Assembly: GCF_000719345.1 (NCBI RefSeq)
Contig: NZ_JOFX01000013.1
Coordinates: forward strand, 62,001-126,000
Direction: 5' to 3'
Source: Streptomyces sp. NRRL F-2664
Lineage (GTDB): Bacteria; Actinomycetota; Actinomycetes; Streptomycetales; Streptomycetaceae
Length of the DNA stretch: 64,000 nt
Part shown: positions 43,283-53,403 of the stretch, one piece after another
Numbering within the stretch: position 1 is the stretch's first letter
Layout of the letters: each line of letters begins with the position of its first letter
Program-made: the position numbers and the translations under genes
Notes under the pieces: generated by a model
Told to the model about the DNA's origin: nothing
What the model saw: only the letters and a program-made list of their open reading frames with translations
Databases searched by the model: none

Positions 43283-43293
43283 GCGGGCGGGAT

Positions 43294-44727
43294 TCACCGC
43301 CGTGCTGCCGCGGCATCCCGTACGGCCGCCGCCCGCGCGGCCGCGGCCCGTACGAAGCGGCGGGCGACGGACGGCTCCGCCGCCCAGTGCGTGTGCAGGT
43401 AGCTGGCGTGCACACCCTTGACGACGAAGCCCTCGACCCGGCGCTCCGGATGCGTGAACCCCCAGGCGGGCACCGCCCCCGAGCCCGGCTCGATCACCGT
43501 CCGGTGGAACTCGTGCCCCCGCAGCCGGGTCCCCGCCGCCGCGAGCGAGCTGTCGGACACCGCCACCGCCTCCCGGTAGCCGAGGGTCAGCCGCTCCGAC
43601 ATCCGCGCGTCCGCGTCGAGCACCCCGCACATGGGTCTGCCGTCCAGCGACCGCGCCAGGTACAGCAGCCCCGCGCACTCGGCGGCCACCGGGCCGCCGA
43701 CCGCCGCGAAGGCAGAGACGGCCGCCCGCAGCGGCTCGTTGGCGGACAGCTCCGGCGCGTACACCTCGGGGAAGCCGCCGCCGACCACCAGGCCGGCGGT
43801 CCCCTCGGGCAGCGCCTCGTCCCGGAGCGGGTCGAAGGTGACGACCTCGGCGCCGGCGGCCGTCAGCAGTTCCGCGTGCTCGGCGTACGAGAACGTGAAC
43901 GCGGGCCCGCCGGCGACCGCGACGACCGGAGCGGGTGCGCTGCCGGCGACCGCTTCCCCGGAGTCCGCCGCCCCGGACGCCGGCGAGGGCGAACCGTGCG
44001 GGGACCACGGCTCGCAGGCCAGCGGCGGCGCCGTGCGCGCCAGGGCCATCAGCGCATCCAGGTCGCAGCCCGCCCTGACCTGTCCGGCCAGCGCCGCCAC
44101 GGCGGCCAGCGCGTCGGCGTGCCGCTCCGCCACCGGCACCAGACCCAGGTGGCGCGAGGGCGTGGCGACCTGCGGAGCCCGCCGCAGCACGCCGAGCACC
44201 GGCATGCCCGCCTCCTCCAGGGCCTCCCGCAGCATCACCTCGTGCCGGTCCGAGCCGACCTTGTTGAGGATGACGCCGCCCAGGCGGACCTGCGGGTCGA
44301 AGGAGGCGAAGCCGTGCACCAGCGCCGCCACCGACCGCGACTGCGAGGACGCGTCGACCACCAGCACCACCGGCGCCCGCAGCACCTTCGCCACCTGCGC
44401 CGTCGAGGCCAGTTCGCCCCGGCCCGCGGCCCCGTCGTAGAGCCCCATCACGCCCTCGACCACGGCCAGGTCGCACCCGGCCGCCCCGTGCGCGAACAGC
44501 GGGGCGACCAGCTCCGGCCCGCACATGAAGGCGTCGAGGTTGCGCCCCGGCCGGCCGGTGGCCAGCGCGTGGTAGCCGGGGTCGATGTAGTCGGGCCCGG
44601 CCTTGTGCGGGGACACGGCGAGGCCGCGCTCCGCGAAGGCCGCCATCAGGCCCGTGGCCACGGTGGTCTTGCCGCTGCCGGACGATGGCGCGGCCACGAC
44701 CAGCCGGGGCATGTCGAACGCCGTCAC
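43294..44727 (-). CDS. cobB: Cobyrinate a,c-diamide synthase
   Basis: CobB amidates side chains a and c of (hydrogeno)byrinate using glutamine and ATP. Of 477 residues, the N-terminal dethiobiotin-synthetase-like ATPase has APSSGSGKTTVATGLMAAF and HKAGPDYIDPGYH. The C-terminal class I glutaminase has its Cys in VAAECAGLLYLARS and His in GFVVKGVHASYLHTHW. A Ser/Pro/Ala linker joins the two. GTG 44727 overlaps the cobO stop; ATG 44712 (MPRLVVAAPSSGSG) is an alternative. It is the last gene of the riboswitch-led minus-strand run. Confidence 0.95.
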   Translation of the reverse strand: MTAFDMPRLVVAAPSSGSGKTTVATGLMAAFAERGLAVSPHKAGPDYIDPGYHALATGRPGRNLDAFMCGPELVAPLFAHGAAGCDLAVVEGVMGLYDGAAGRGELASTAQVAKVLRAPVVLVVDASSQSRSVAALVHGFASFDPQVRLGGVILNKVGSDRHEVMLREALEEAGMPVLGVLRRAPQVATPSRHLGLVPVAERHADALAAVAALAGQVRAGCDLDALMALARTAPPLACEPWSPHGSPSPASGAADSGEAVAGSAPAPVVAVAGGPAFTFSYAEHAELLTAAGAEVVTFDPLRDEALPEGTAGLVVGGGFPEVYAPELSANEPLRAAVSAFAAVGGPVAAECAGLLYLARSLDGRPMCGVLDADARMSERLTLGYREAVAVSDSSLAAAGTRLRGHEFHRTVIEPGSGAVPAWGFTHPERRVEGFVVKGVHASYLHTHWAAEPSVARRFVRAAAARAAAVRDAAAARR

Positions 44728-45323
44728 CACTCGATGCCCTTCTGGCCCTTCTGGCCGGCGTCCATCGGGTGCTTCACCTTGGTCATCTCGGTCACCAGGT
44801 CCGCGAACTCCACCAGCTTCTCCGGCGCGTTGCGGCCCGTGATCACCACGTGCTGGCTGCCCGGACGGCTGCGCAGCACCTCGATGACCTCGTCGACATC
44901 GATCCAGCCCCAGTGCATCGGGTAGGCGAACTCGTCGAGCACGTACAGCTTGTGCGTCTCGGCGGCCAGGTCGCGCTTGACCTGCTCCCAGCCCTCCTTG
45001 GCCGCCTGCTCGTTGTCGAGCTGCGCGTCCCGCTGGACCCAGGACCAGCCCTCGCCCATCTTGTGCCAGACGACGCTGCCGCCCTCGCCGGAGGCGCCGA
45101 GCACCTTCAGCGCGTTCTCCTCGCCGACCTTCCACTTCGCCGACTTGACGAACTGGAACACCCCGATCGGCCAGCCCTGGTTCCAGGCGCGCAGCGCCAG
45201 CCCGAAGGCAGCCGTGGACTTGCCCTTGCCCGGTCCCGTGTGGACGAAGACCAGCGGGCGGTTGCGGCGCTGGCGCGTGGTGAGTCCGTCGTCCGGAACG
45301 ACGGACGGCTGTCCCTGAGGCAT
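44724..45323 (-). CDS. cobO: Cob(I)yrinic acid a,c-diamide adenosyltransferase
   Basis: CobO transfers the adenosyl group from ATP to Co(I) corrinoid, giving adenosylcobalamin precursors. The 199-residue protein is the CobO/BtuR type: P-loop HTGPGKGKSTAAFGLALR, VFQFVKSAKWKVGEENAL, YVLDEFAYPMHWGWID and ITGRNAPEKL. ATG 45323 has AGGAGG upstream and shares a base with the stop of the chelatase gene (TAATG). Its own stop overlaps cobB. Confidence 0.96.
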   Translation of the reverse strand: MPQGQPSVVPDDGLTTRQRRNRPLVFVHTGPGKGKSTAAFGLALRAWNQGWPIGVFQFVKSAKWKVGEENALKVLGASGEGGSVVWHKMGEGWSWVQRDAQLDNEQAAKEGWEQVKRDLAAETHKLYVLDEFAYPMHWGWIDVDEVIEVLRSRPGSQHVVITGRNAPEKLVEFADLVTEMTKVKHPMDAGQKGQKGIEW

Positions 45324-47431
45324 TACGCGGCCCTCCTGAGGGTGTGGGAAGCGGGGGTTGTCACAGCGGTGCGTACGTCCTTCACGAGACCGGCCAGCGC
45401 GTCGGCCCGCAGCCCTTCGAGGGTGACGGCAGGCCCGCGCAGCTCGGCGGCCAGTGCTCCGGCCAGCCCCAGCCGGACCGGACCCGACTCGCAGTCCACG
45501 ACCACCGAAGCGACTCCCTCGGCGGCCAGCAGCCGGGCGCTGCGCGCCGTCAGCTCGCGCGGGTCGCCGCCGACGGCGCCGGCCGACGTGGCCCGCCCGT
45601 CGGTGACGACGACCAGCAGCGGCCGGCGGCTCGGATCCCGCAGCCGTTCGATCCGCAGCACCTCGTGGGCCTTGAGCAGGCCGGCCGCGAGCGGGGTACG
45701 GCCGCCCGTGGGCAGCTTCTCCAGCCTGGCGGCAGCCGCGTCCACCGAGGAGGTGGGCGGCAGCGCCAGCTCGGCGGCGGACCCCCGGAAGGTGATCAGG
45801 CCCACCTTGTCCCGGCGCTGGTAGGCGTCCAGGAGCAGCGACAGCACGGCGCCCTTGACCGCGCTCATCCGCTGCCGGGCGGCCATGGAACCGGAGGCGT
45901 CGACCACGAAGAGGACGAGGTTGCCCTCGCGGCCCTCCCGGGTGGCCTGGCGCAGGTCGTCCTTGCGGACCACGAGGCCGGGCCCGGAGCGGCCGCGCGC
46001 CTTCTGATACGGGGCCGCCGCGTGCACGGTGGCCGCCAGGTGCAGCTTCATGAGCCGGCCGCGGGGGCGGTGGGCGCCGGTGGTCCGGCCGTGGGCGGTC
46101 CGGGCGCGCGAACGCCGTCCGTCGGCGCCCTCACCGAGCCCCGGCACGGTCAGCATCCGGGTGCGGAACGGCTCGGCGGCCCGTACGGCGGCCTGTTCGG
46201 GCCCGCCGGCCTCCTGGGCGGAGGGCTGCGGGGCCGCATCGGGCGATCCCGCCGGGGGGTCGGAGGTCTCCGCGGGGGCCTGCGCATCCTGCGTGCCGCC
46301 GCCCTGCGGCGGCACCCCGCCGCCGTCGGGGCCGCCCCCGCCGTCGTCCGGGCCGCCCTCGGGACCCTCGGGGCCGGGCTCCGGCTCCGGGTCCGGGTCG
46401 GGCTCGTCCTGCGGGTCCTCGTCGGGGAACCGGTCGAGGATCTCGTCCAGCTTGTCCTCGTCCAGGCCCGGCGCGTCGAACGGGTTGCGGCGCCGCCGGT
46501 GCGGGAGCGCGAGCAGCGCGGCCTGCCGCACGTCCTCCTTCAGCACGGCCGTGCGGCCCGCCCAGGCGGCCAGGGCCGTCGCGGTCCGCGCCATCACGAT
46601 GTCGGCCCGCATCCCGTCGACCTCGAAGCCGGCGCAGGTCGCGGCGATCTGCAGGAGCGCGGTGTCCCCGAGGCGGACCTGCGGCAGCAGCGCCCGCGCG
46701 GCCACCACCCGGGCGCGGACCTCGCTCTCGTCCCCCGACCAGCGGGCGGCGAATCCCGCGGGATCGTCCTCGTAGGCGAGTCGGCGGCGGACGACCTCCA
46801 CCCGCTGGGCGGGCTCGCGGGAGGCGGCGACCTCCACGGTCAGCCCGAAGCGGTCGAGGAGCTGCGGCCGCAGCTCGCCCTCCTCCGGGTTCATGGTGCC
46901 GACGAGCAGGAAGCGGGCCGCGTGCCGGACCGAGACGCCCTCGCGCTCCACGTAGGAGGCGCCCATCGCCGCGGCGTCCAGCAGCAGGTCGATCAGGTGG
47001 TCGTGGAGCAGGTTGACCTCGTCGACGTAGAGGATCCCGCGGTGGGCGTCGGCGAGCAGGCCGGGCTCGAAGGCCTTCACGCCCTCGGCGAGCGCCCGTT
47101 CGATGTCGAGGGCGCCGACGAGGCGGTCCTCGGACGCGCCGACGGGCAGCTCCACCATGCGGGCCGGCCGGGCGCCGCCGGGGCCGGACTCGTGCGGACC
47201 GTCGGGGCAGTCCGGGTCCGGCGCGGCGGGCGCGCAGGAGAACCGGCAGCCGGGCACCACGTCGACGGCCGGCAGCAGCGCGGAGAGCGCGCGCACGGCG
47301 GTGGACTTGGCGGTCCCCTTCTCGCCGCGCACGAGCACCCCGCCGACCGCCGGGCTCACGGCGTTCAGCAGGAGCGCCAGCCGCAGGTCGTTCTGGCCGA
47401 CCACAGCGGTGAACGGATAGGGCGTGCTCAT
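45323..47431 (-). CDS. Magnesium/cobalt chelatase-type protein, fused ChlI AAA+ and ChlD VWA domains
   Basis: A 702-residue protein. Residues 1-330 form an AAA+ ATPase with Walker A GEKGTAKSTAV, Walker B GILYVDEVNLL and MNPEEGELRPQLLDRFGLTV. A Pro/Asp/Glu/Gly-rich acidic linker follows (about 335-430). The C-terminal part is a VWA domain with MIDAS FVVDASGSMAARQ, then TFRGSAAEL and VVVTDGRATSA. In cobalamin clusters this ChlID protein is thought to work with the CobN subunit to insert cobalt. CobN is not in the window. The order between cobQ and cobO supports that role. Confidence 0.92.
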   Translation of the reverse strand: MSTPYPFTAVVGQNDLRLALLLNAVSPAVGGVLVRGEKGTAKSTAVRALSALLPAVDVVPGCRFSCAPAAPDPDCPDGPHESGPGGARPARMVELPVGASEDRLVGALDIERALAEGVKAFEPGLLADAHRGILYVDEVNLLHDHLIDLLLDAAAMGASYVEREGVSVRHAARFLLVGTMNPEEGELRPQLLDRFGLTVEVAASREPAQRVEVVRRRLAYEDDPAGFAARWSGDESEVRARVVAARALLPQVRLGDTALLQIAATCAGFEVDGMRADIVMARTATALAAWAGRTAVLKEDVRQAALLALPHRRRRNPFDAPGLDEDKLDEILDRFPDEDPQDEPDPDPEPEPGPEGPEGGPDDGGGGPDGGGVPPQGGGTQDAQAPAETSDPPAGSPDAAPQPSAQEAGGPEQAAVRAAEPFRTRMLTVPGLGEGADGRRSRARTAHGRTTGAHRPRGRLMKLHLAATVHAAAPYQKARGRSGPGLVVRKDDLRQATREGREGNLVLFVVDASGSMAARQRMSAVKGAVLSLLLDAYQRRDKVGLITFRGSAAELALPPTSSVDAAAARLEKLPTGGRTPLAAGLLKAHEVLRIERLRDPSRRPLLVVVTDGRATSAGAVGGDPRELTARSARLLAAEGVASVVVDCESGPVRLGLAGALAAELRGPAVTLEGLRADALAGLVKDVRTAVTTPASHTLRRAA

Positions 47432-47531
47432 GCGTTGCTCACTCCTTGGGAGGTGCGGACCGTCACCGGGGCGCCGCCCCGGCTTCGGGAAGGGACGGGG
47501 TGGGGGAAAGCCGCCCGCGGGGCCGCCGCCG

Positions 47532-49052
47532 TCACGGCGCGCCCGGCGGGAGGAACGGCAGCCTGGTCGGGGCGCCGGCTTCGATCAGCTTCAGCAGCGC
47601 ATCGGTGTCGGCGTGCTCCTCGATCAGGTCGCCCAGCACGTCGAGCTGTTCCTCGCGCAGCGCGGCGAAGGAGGTGTCCGGGGCCGGTACGAAACGCCGC
47701 CCGGCGGCCGCGGCGACCTCGCGCAGGAACGCCCGGCGGAAGCCGTCCGACTCCAGCGAGCCGTGCCAGTGCGTGCCCCACACCGAGCCCACCCGGCAGC
47801 CGTCGAGGAAGGGCTCCCCGCCCAGGACCTCGGCCACCCCGTGGTGGATCTCGTACCCGTCCACCGGCTCCCCGAGCGCGGTCCCGGACGGCCGGGCCAG
47901 GGTCTTCTCCGGCGCGAAGCGCACCCGTACCGGCAGCAGCCCGAGCCCCTCCACCGAGCCGGCCCGCGATTCGACGTCGTCCTCGATGTGCTCGCCCAGG
48001 GCCTGGAAGCCGCCGCAGACGCCCAGCACCGGCCGGCCCTCGGCGGCCCGCCGGGCCAGCGCGTCCGCAAGCCCGCGTTCGCGCAGCCAGGCCAGCGCCT
48101 TCACCGTGCCGCGGGTGCCCGGTACGACGACCAGGTCCGCGTCGGCCAGCTCCTCGGCCCGGTCCACGAAGCGCACCACGACCCCGGGTTCGGCCGCGAG
48201 CGCGTCGACGTCCGTGAAGTTCGACATCAGCGGCACCGCGCACACGGCGACCCGCAGCACGTCCTCGCCCACGGGCGGAGCCACCACGGACTCCCGTACG
48301 GCCCCCCGCAGCGAGACGCGCAGGCCGTCCTCCTCGTCGATGCCCAGCCCGTGCCGGAACGGCAGCACCCCGTACGTCGACCGGCCCGTGAGCCCGCGCA
48401 GCATTTCCATGCCGGGCTCCAGCAGCGACACGTCACCGCGGAACTTGTTGACCATGTACCCGGCGATCAGCGCCTGGTCCTGCGGGGAGAGCAGCGCCGT
48501 CGTCCCGAAGAACGACGCGAAGACCCCGCCGCGGTCGATGTCGCCGACCACGACCACCGGGAAGCGCGCGGCCCGCGCGATGCCCATGTTCACGATGTCG
48601 GTCCGGCGCAGGTTGATCTCGGCCGGGCTGCCCGCCCCTTCGCAGATCACGGCGTCGTACGTACCCCGCAGCTGCTCCAGGCAGTCCGTGACGATGCCGA
48701 GCAGCTGCTCCTGGCGACCGCCGTGGTAGCCGCGCGCGCTCATCTCGCCGACGGGCCTGCCCAGCAGCACCACCTGACTGCTGCGGTCGCTGCCGGGCTT
48801 GAGCAGCACCGGGTTCATCAGCGCGGTCGGTTCCACGCGGGCCGCCTGGGCCTGCATCGCCTGGGCGCGCCCGATCTCGGCGCCCTCCCGGGTGACGAAG
48901 GAGTTCAGCGACATGTTCTGCGCCTTGAAGGGCGCCACCTTCACGCCCTGGCGGGCCAGCCAGCGGCAGATGCCCGCCGTGACCACGCTCTTGCCCGCGT
49001 CCGACGTCGTACCCGCGACCAGCAGTCCGCCGCCGCGCTTCGCGCTGCTCAT
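47532..49052 (-). CDS. cobQ: Cobyric acid synthase
   Basis: CobQ amidates side chains b, d, e and g of adenosylcobyrinic acid a,c-diamide. The 506-residue protein has the N-terminal ATPase [33 protein letters not shown] and [14 protein letters not shown]. The C-terminal glutaminase-like domain has the Cys in [12 protein letters not shown] and His in [17 protein letters not shown] 49052 overlaps the stop of cobD (ATGA). The downstream chelatase gene follows after about 100 bases, perhaps with an internal ribosome-binding site AAGGAG. Confidence 0.95.
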   Translation of the reverse strand: MSSAKRGGGLLVAGTTSDAGKSVVTAGICRWLARQGVKVAPFKAQNMSLNSFVTREGAEIGRAQAMQAQAARVEPTALMNPVLLKPGSDRSSQVVLLGRPVGEMSARGYHGGRQEQLLGIVTDCLEQLRGTYDAVICEGAGSPAEINLRRTDIVNMGIARAARFPVVVVGDIDRGGVFASFFGTTALLSPQDQALIAGYMVNKFRGDVSLLEPGMEMLRGLTGRSTYGVLPFRHGLGIDEEDGLRVSLRGAVRESVVAPPVGEDVLRVAVCAVPLMSNFTDVDALAAEPGVVVRFVDRAEELADADLVVVPGTRGTVKALAWLRERGLADALARRAAEGRPVLGVCGGFQALGEHIEDDVESRAGSVEGLGLLPVRVRFAPEKTLARPSGTALGEPVDGYEIHHGVAEVLGGEPFLDGCRVGSVWGTHWHGSLESDGFRRAFLREVAAAAGRRFVPAPDTSFAALREEQLDVLGDLIEEHADTDALLKLIEAGAPTRLPFLPPGAP

Positions 49053-50005
49053 GCGCGTCCCCTCCGTGCTCGTGCCCCCAGCAGCCGGCCGGCCACGCAG
49101 GCGCCCAGCGCCAGCCACGTCACCTGCCGTGACAGCCGGACCGCCCGCTCGATGTCCGCGACCTCCACCGGCCGTCCGGATCCGCCGTTCAGCACGGCCC
49201 GGTGCTCGACCCGGCCGCCGTAGGACAGGGTCCCGCCCAGTCTGACGCCGAGGGCCCCGGCGAACGAGGCCTCGACCGGCCCGGCGTTCGGGCTCGGGTG
49301 TGCGGCGGCGTCCGCGCGCCAGGCGCGCACCGCCCCGCGCCGGTCGGGGCCCGCGACGACCGCGGCCAGCGCCGTCAGCCGGGCGCCGGGCCAGCCGGCG
49401 AGGTCGTCGAGCCGGGCCGACGCCCATCCGTAGCGCCGGTGGCGTGGGGACTTGTGGCCGACCATCGCGTCGAGGGTGTTGACGGCGCGGAACGCCAGCA
49501 GTCCGGGGACCCCGGCGACGGCGCCCCACACCAGGGCCCCGACCACCGCGTCGGAGGTGTTCTCGGCGACGGACTCCACGACCGCCCGGGCCATCTGCTG
49601 CCCGTCGAGGGACTGCGGGTCGCGGCCGCACAGGTGCGGCAGCCGTTCCCGGGCGACCTCGATGTCCCCGGCGGCGAGCGCACCGCCGATGGCACGGGCC
49701 TCCCGGCCCAGCGAGGTGCCGCCCACGACCGCCCAGGTGGCCGCGGCGGTCAGGGCGATACGGGCGGCCGCGGGCCGGGAGCGCACCGCGCGGGCGCCCA
49801 GCGCGCCGACGGCGGCCGCACCCCCGACGCACAGCAGGGTGTGCAGGACGCCGCGGGCGCGGTCGTCACGCCACAGGGAGCGCTCGACGGCGGCGGCGGC
49901 TCGTCCGAAGGCGGCCACGGGGTGCCCGCGGCGCGGATCACCGAGGATCCGGTCGCCGATCAGGCCCGCCGCGGCGCCGTACGCGAAAACGCGATCGGCA
50001 CGCAT
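49049..50005 (-). CDS. cobD: Adenosylcobinamide-phosphate synthase (CbiB/CobD)
   Basis: This membrane enzyme attaches the aminopropanol arm to adenosylcobyric acid. The 318 residues include [59 protein letters not shown] and [20 protein letters not shown], the CobD/CbiB signature. Several hydrophobic helices are present. It is the first gene behind the cobalamin riboswitch; ATG 50005 has GAGTGAGG upstream. The overlap with cobQ makes the pair translationally coupled. Confidence 0.94.
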   Translation of the reverse strand: MRADRVFAYGAAAGLIGDRILGDPRRGHPVAAFGRAAAAVERSLWRDDRARGVLHTLLCVGGAAAVGALGARAVRSRPAAARIALTAAATWAVVGGTSLGREARAIGGALAAGDIEVARERLPHLCGRDPQSLDGQQMARAVVESVAENTSDAVVGALVWGAVAGVPGLLAFRAVNTLDAMVGHKSPRHRRYGWASARLDDLAGWPGARLTALAAVVAGPDRRGAVRAWRADAAAHPSPNAGPVEASFAGALGVRLGGTLSYGGRVEHRAVLNGGSGRPVEVADIERAVRLSRQVTWLALGACVAGRLLGARARRGRA

Positions 50006-50054
50006 GGTGGCAGGTATGTCCTCACTCAGGGTCCGCGCCCTGGTTCGACGTGTC

Positions 50055-50162
50055 CGGCGGCGAGAGTTCCTGGCTCCCGGGGGCTCGCGCACGGCGTGCG
50101 TTCCCCGGTGACAGTGGCGGGACCGCGCCGGAATCGCACCGGACTTCCTCTCCATGCCGCCG
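50055..50162 (-). ncRNA. Cobalamin (AdoCbl) riboswitch
   Basis: Read on the minus strand, the B12 box GCCACTG is at 50118-50112. It is preceded by AGGAAGTCCGGTGCGATTCC (50149-50130), the conserved GGTGC/AATCC core, and followed by GAGCCAGGAACTC (50076-50064). The closing P1 stem is CGGCGGC (50162-50156) with GCCGCCG (50061-50055). A hairpin with arms CAGGG/CCCTG at 50027-50042 lies between the aptamer and the cobD ribosome-binding site and is the likely expression platform. B12 should shut off cobD, cobQ and the genes behind them. Confidence 0.93.
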
Positions 50163-50244
50163 TATTGGCTCGGGCAGTCCACCACGCACCCCGAAGGCCC
50201 GTCAACTCGCCGTTGACCTGCGACGCGGCCGGGCCGGGAGATGC

Positions 50245-50280
50245 GAAAGCTCCCCCCGGGACGACCCGGAGGGAGCTTTC
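50245..50280 (-). terminator. Strong terminator between pit operon and cobalamin riboswitch
   Basis: Sixteen-base arms with one mismatch (50245-50260 and 50265-50280, built on GAAAGCTCCC...GGGAGCTTTC) enclose a 4-base loop. It is 45 bases past the stop at 50325 and about 80 bases before the riboswitch aptamer. It insulates B12 control from phosphate control. Confidence 0.9.
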
Positions 50281-50324
50281 AGGACGGTGCGCCCCGCCCG
50301 CGCCGTGCGCGGACGGGCGACGGC

Positions 50325-50546
50325 TCAGGCGACGATCAGGTAGATCCCGTACGTCACGGCCGCCGCGACGAGCGCGAAGCAGAGGTAGGCACCGCTGCGG
50401 GCGAGGGTGGCGCTGCCGCCCTGCTCGGTGGCGGCCTCGTGCTTGGACAGGCCCACCAGGCCCAGGGTGAAGAGGGCCACGAGGGCGACGGTGGCGAAGA
50501 GGCTGACTCCGAACACGGAGCCGAGCGCTTCCCAGTCGATCTTCAT
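50325..50546 (-). CDS. Small two-helix membrane protein of the pit operon
   Basis: A 73-residue protein with two hydrophobic helices (VFGVSLFATVALVALFTLGL and ATLARSGAYLCFALVAAAVT). The loop between them is charged (SKHEAATEQGG). It is 31 bases behind pit in the same direction and followed by the terminator. In Streptomyces the low-affinity phosphate transporter PitH2 has a small downstream companion of this kind, so a shared role in phosphate uptake is likely, but its biochemical function is unknown. Confidence 0.8.
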   Translation of the reverse strand: MKIDWEALGSVFGVSLFATVALVALFTLGLVGLSKHEAATEQGGSATLARSGAYLCFALVAAAVTYGIYLIVA

Positions 50547-50577
50547 ACTGCCGATTCCTCTTGTGTCTCTGTCTCGG

Positions 50578-51846
<1,269 letters not shown>

Positions 51847-52155
51847 TTACCCAGGCTTCTGTTTGGCGTCAGTGGCTCGGCGAACGTAGGCAACCTGGAT
51901 GAACGGAAGGTGAACTGGCTCCGGCGGAGCGGTGTACCGGCACGGGGCGCGATCGGGACATTCGTCCTGATTATTACGTAGATTTCTGCATTGGTGCACG
52001 TCAAAGCCGGGTGAATGAACCCCTCCGCACGTCCCCGGCGAGACTCCCGGCCACCCTTGTCGTCCCGCGAAAGTGACCCGGATCACTCTCCCCGCGTAGA
52101 CCCGGAACGCCTCCCTCCAGTGGCTCGGCGGACTCTGTGCGACGACACTGGAACC
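51847..52155. promoter_or_regulatory. Divergent pit/hydrolase intergenic region
   Basis: This 309-base gap contains the PHO box for pit (51894-51915). On the plus strand the hydrolase start follows GGAACC directly, so its message may be leaderless. No additional gene is supported. Confidence 0.5.
51894..51915 (-). promoter_or_regulatory. PHO box (PhoP direct repeats) upstream of pit
   Basis: On the minus strand, GTTCACCTTCC (51915-51905) is followed immediately by GTTCATCCAGG (51904-51894), two good PhoP direct-repeat units at exact 11-base spacing. A degenerate third unit, TTGCCTACGTT (51893-51883), may follow. They lie 48-69 bases from the pit start codon. Confidence 0.85.
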
Positions 52156-53286
52156 GTGCGTACCGTGACAGCGACGGCAGTGGCCGTCACCACGACTCTC
52201 GTCGGCGCGGGCGTGGCCGCCGTGGCGGCCGGCCGGTACGCCGCCGACGCCGCCCTGCGCCCCCGGCCCGGCGCACCACTCCCCGGCGGGCCCCGGCTGA
52301 GCGTCCACTCCGCCGGGGACGGCCGGATCGCGCTCACCCGCTCCCTCGCCTCCCTCCGCCCCGGCACCTACGGCCTGGCCGCGCCCGGTGTGCACGCAGC
52401 CGTCGGGCCCGTCCTCGCGGACGCCGACCACGACCCGGACACCGTCGTGCGCCGGCTCCTCTCCGTCACCCACGGCACGCTCGACCCCGGCACCCGGGTC
52501 ACCCTGACCCCCCAGGTACACGCCGGGGACCCGCGCACCGCACTCGGACTCGACCACGCCGACGTGGACGTCCCCGGCGAGCTGGGCGCGCTCCCCGCGT
52601 GGTTCGTGCCCGCCGCCCGCGACACCTGGGTGATCACCGTGCACGGACTCGGCGCCGGCCGCGAGCACCCGATGGTCGTCATGCCCTTCCTGCACCGCCA
52701 CCGGCTGCCCGTCCTCGGCCTGGGCTACCGCGGCGACCTCGGCGCCCCCCAACCCCCCGACGGCCTCGGCCACCTCGGCGCGTCGGAATGGCGGGACCTG
52801 GACGCCGCCATCCGCTACGCCCTGCGCTACGGCGCCCGGCGCGTGATCCTGCACGGCTGGTCCACCGGCGCCACCATGGCCCTGCACGCCGTCGAGCGCT
52901 CGGCGCTCGCCGACCGGATCTCCGGTCTGGTGCTGGACTCGCCCGTACTCGACTGGCGCACCACGCTTCGCGCACTCGCCGCGGCGCGCCGCACCCCGGC
53001 CCCGGTGCTCGCGCTGGCGGTGCGGGCCGCCGAGGGCCGTTCCGGGCTGCGCGCCGACCGCCTCCCGCCCGGCGCCGACCCCGGAGCGCTCAAAGTCCCC
53101 GTACTGATCTTCCACGGCCCCGACGACACCCTCGCCCCCTGGGAGCCCTCCCGCCGGCTCGCGGCCGCCCGACCCGACCTGGTCACCCTGCAGACGGTCC
53201 GCGACGCCGGACACGGGGCGATGTGGAACGCCGACCCCGACGGGTACGAGGAGGCCCTGCGCCGCTTCCTCACCCCGCTGATGTGA
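52156..53286 (+). CDS. Alpha/beta hydrolase, probably membrane-anchored
   Basis: A 376-residue protein. A hydrophobic N-terminal segment (about residues 5-25, AVAVTTTLVGAGVAAVAAGR) suggests a signal anchor. A beta-rich part follows (DGRIALTRSLASLRPGTYGL). The C-terminal alpha/beta hydrolase has the nucleophile Ser in HGWSTGATMAL, Asp in HGPDDTLAPW and His in VRDAGHGAMWN. VITVHGLGAGREHPMVV supplies the oxyanion strand. It is an esterase/lipase-like serine hydrolase of unknown substrate. GTG 52156 is chosen; a longer upstream frame lacks homology-like content. Confidence 0.88.
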   Translation: MRTVTATAVAVTTTLVGAGVAAVAAGRYAADAALRPRPGAPLPGGPRLSVHSAGDGRIALTRSLASLRPGTYGLAAPGVHAAVGPVLADADHDPDTVVRRLLSVTHGTLDPGTRVTLTPQVHAGDPRTALGLDHADVDVPGELGALPAWFVPAARDTWVITVHGLGAGREHPMVVMPFLHRHRLPVLGLGYRGDLGAPQPPDGLGHLGASEWRDLDAAIRYALRYGARRVILHGWSTGATMALHAVERSALADRISGLVLDSPVLDWRTTLRALAAARRTPAPVLALAVRAAEGRSGLRADRLPPGADPGALKVPVLIFHGPDDTLAPWEPSRRLAAARPDLVTLQTVRDAGHGAMWNADPDGYEEALRRFLTPLM

Positions 53287-53403
53287 AGGCCGTGTGACGG
53301 AGAGGGTCCTCCGGGCGGGATGTCCCGGTCTGCCCCGGCGGCGGGCGGCGGAAGGAGGCCATTCCGTTTGGGCTTTCGGCCAGTGACGGGCGAGACTGCT
53401 TCC

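Noticed and set aside
49050..50185. Longer start for cobD at 50185
   Set aside because: It would translate through the cobalamin riboswitch; ATG 50005 gives the conserved N-terminus.
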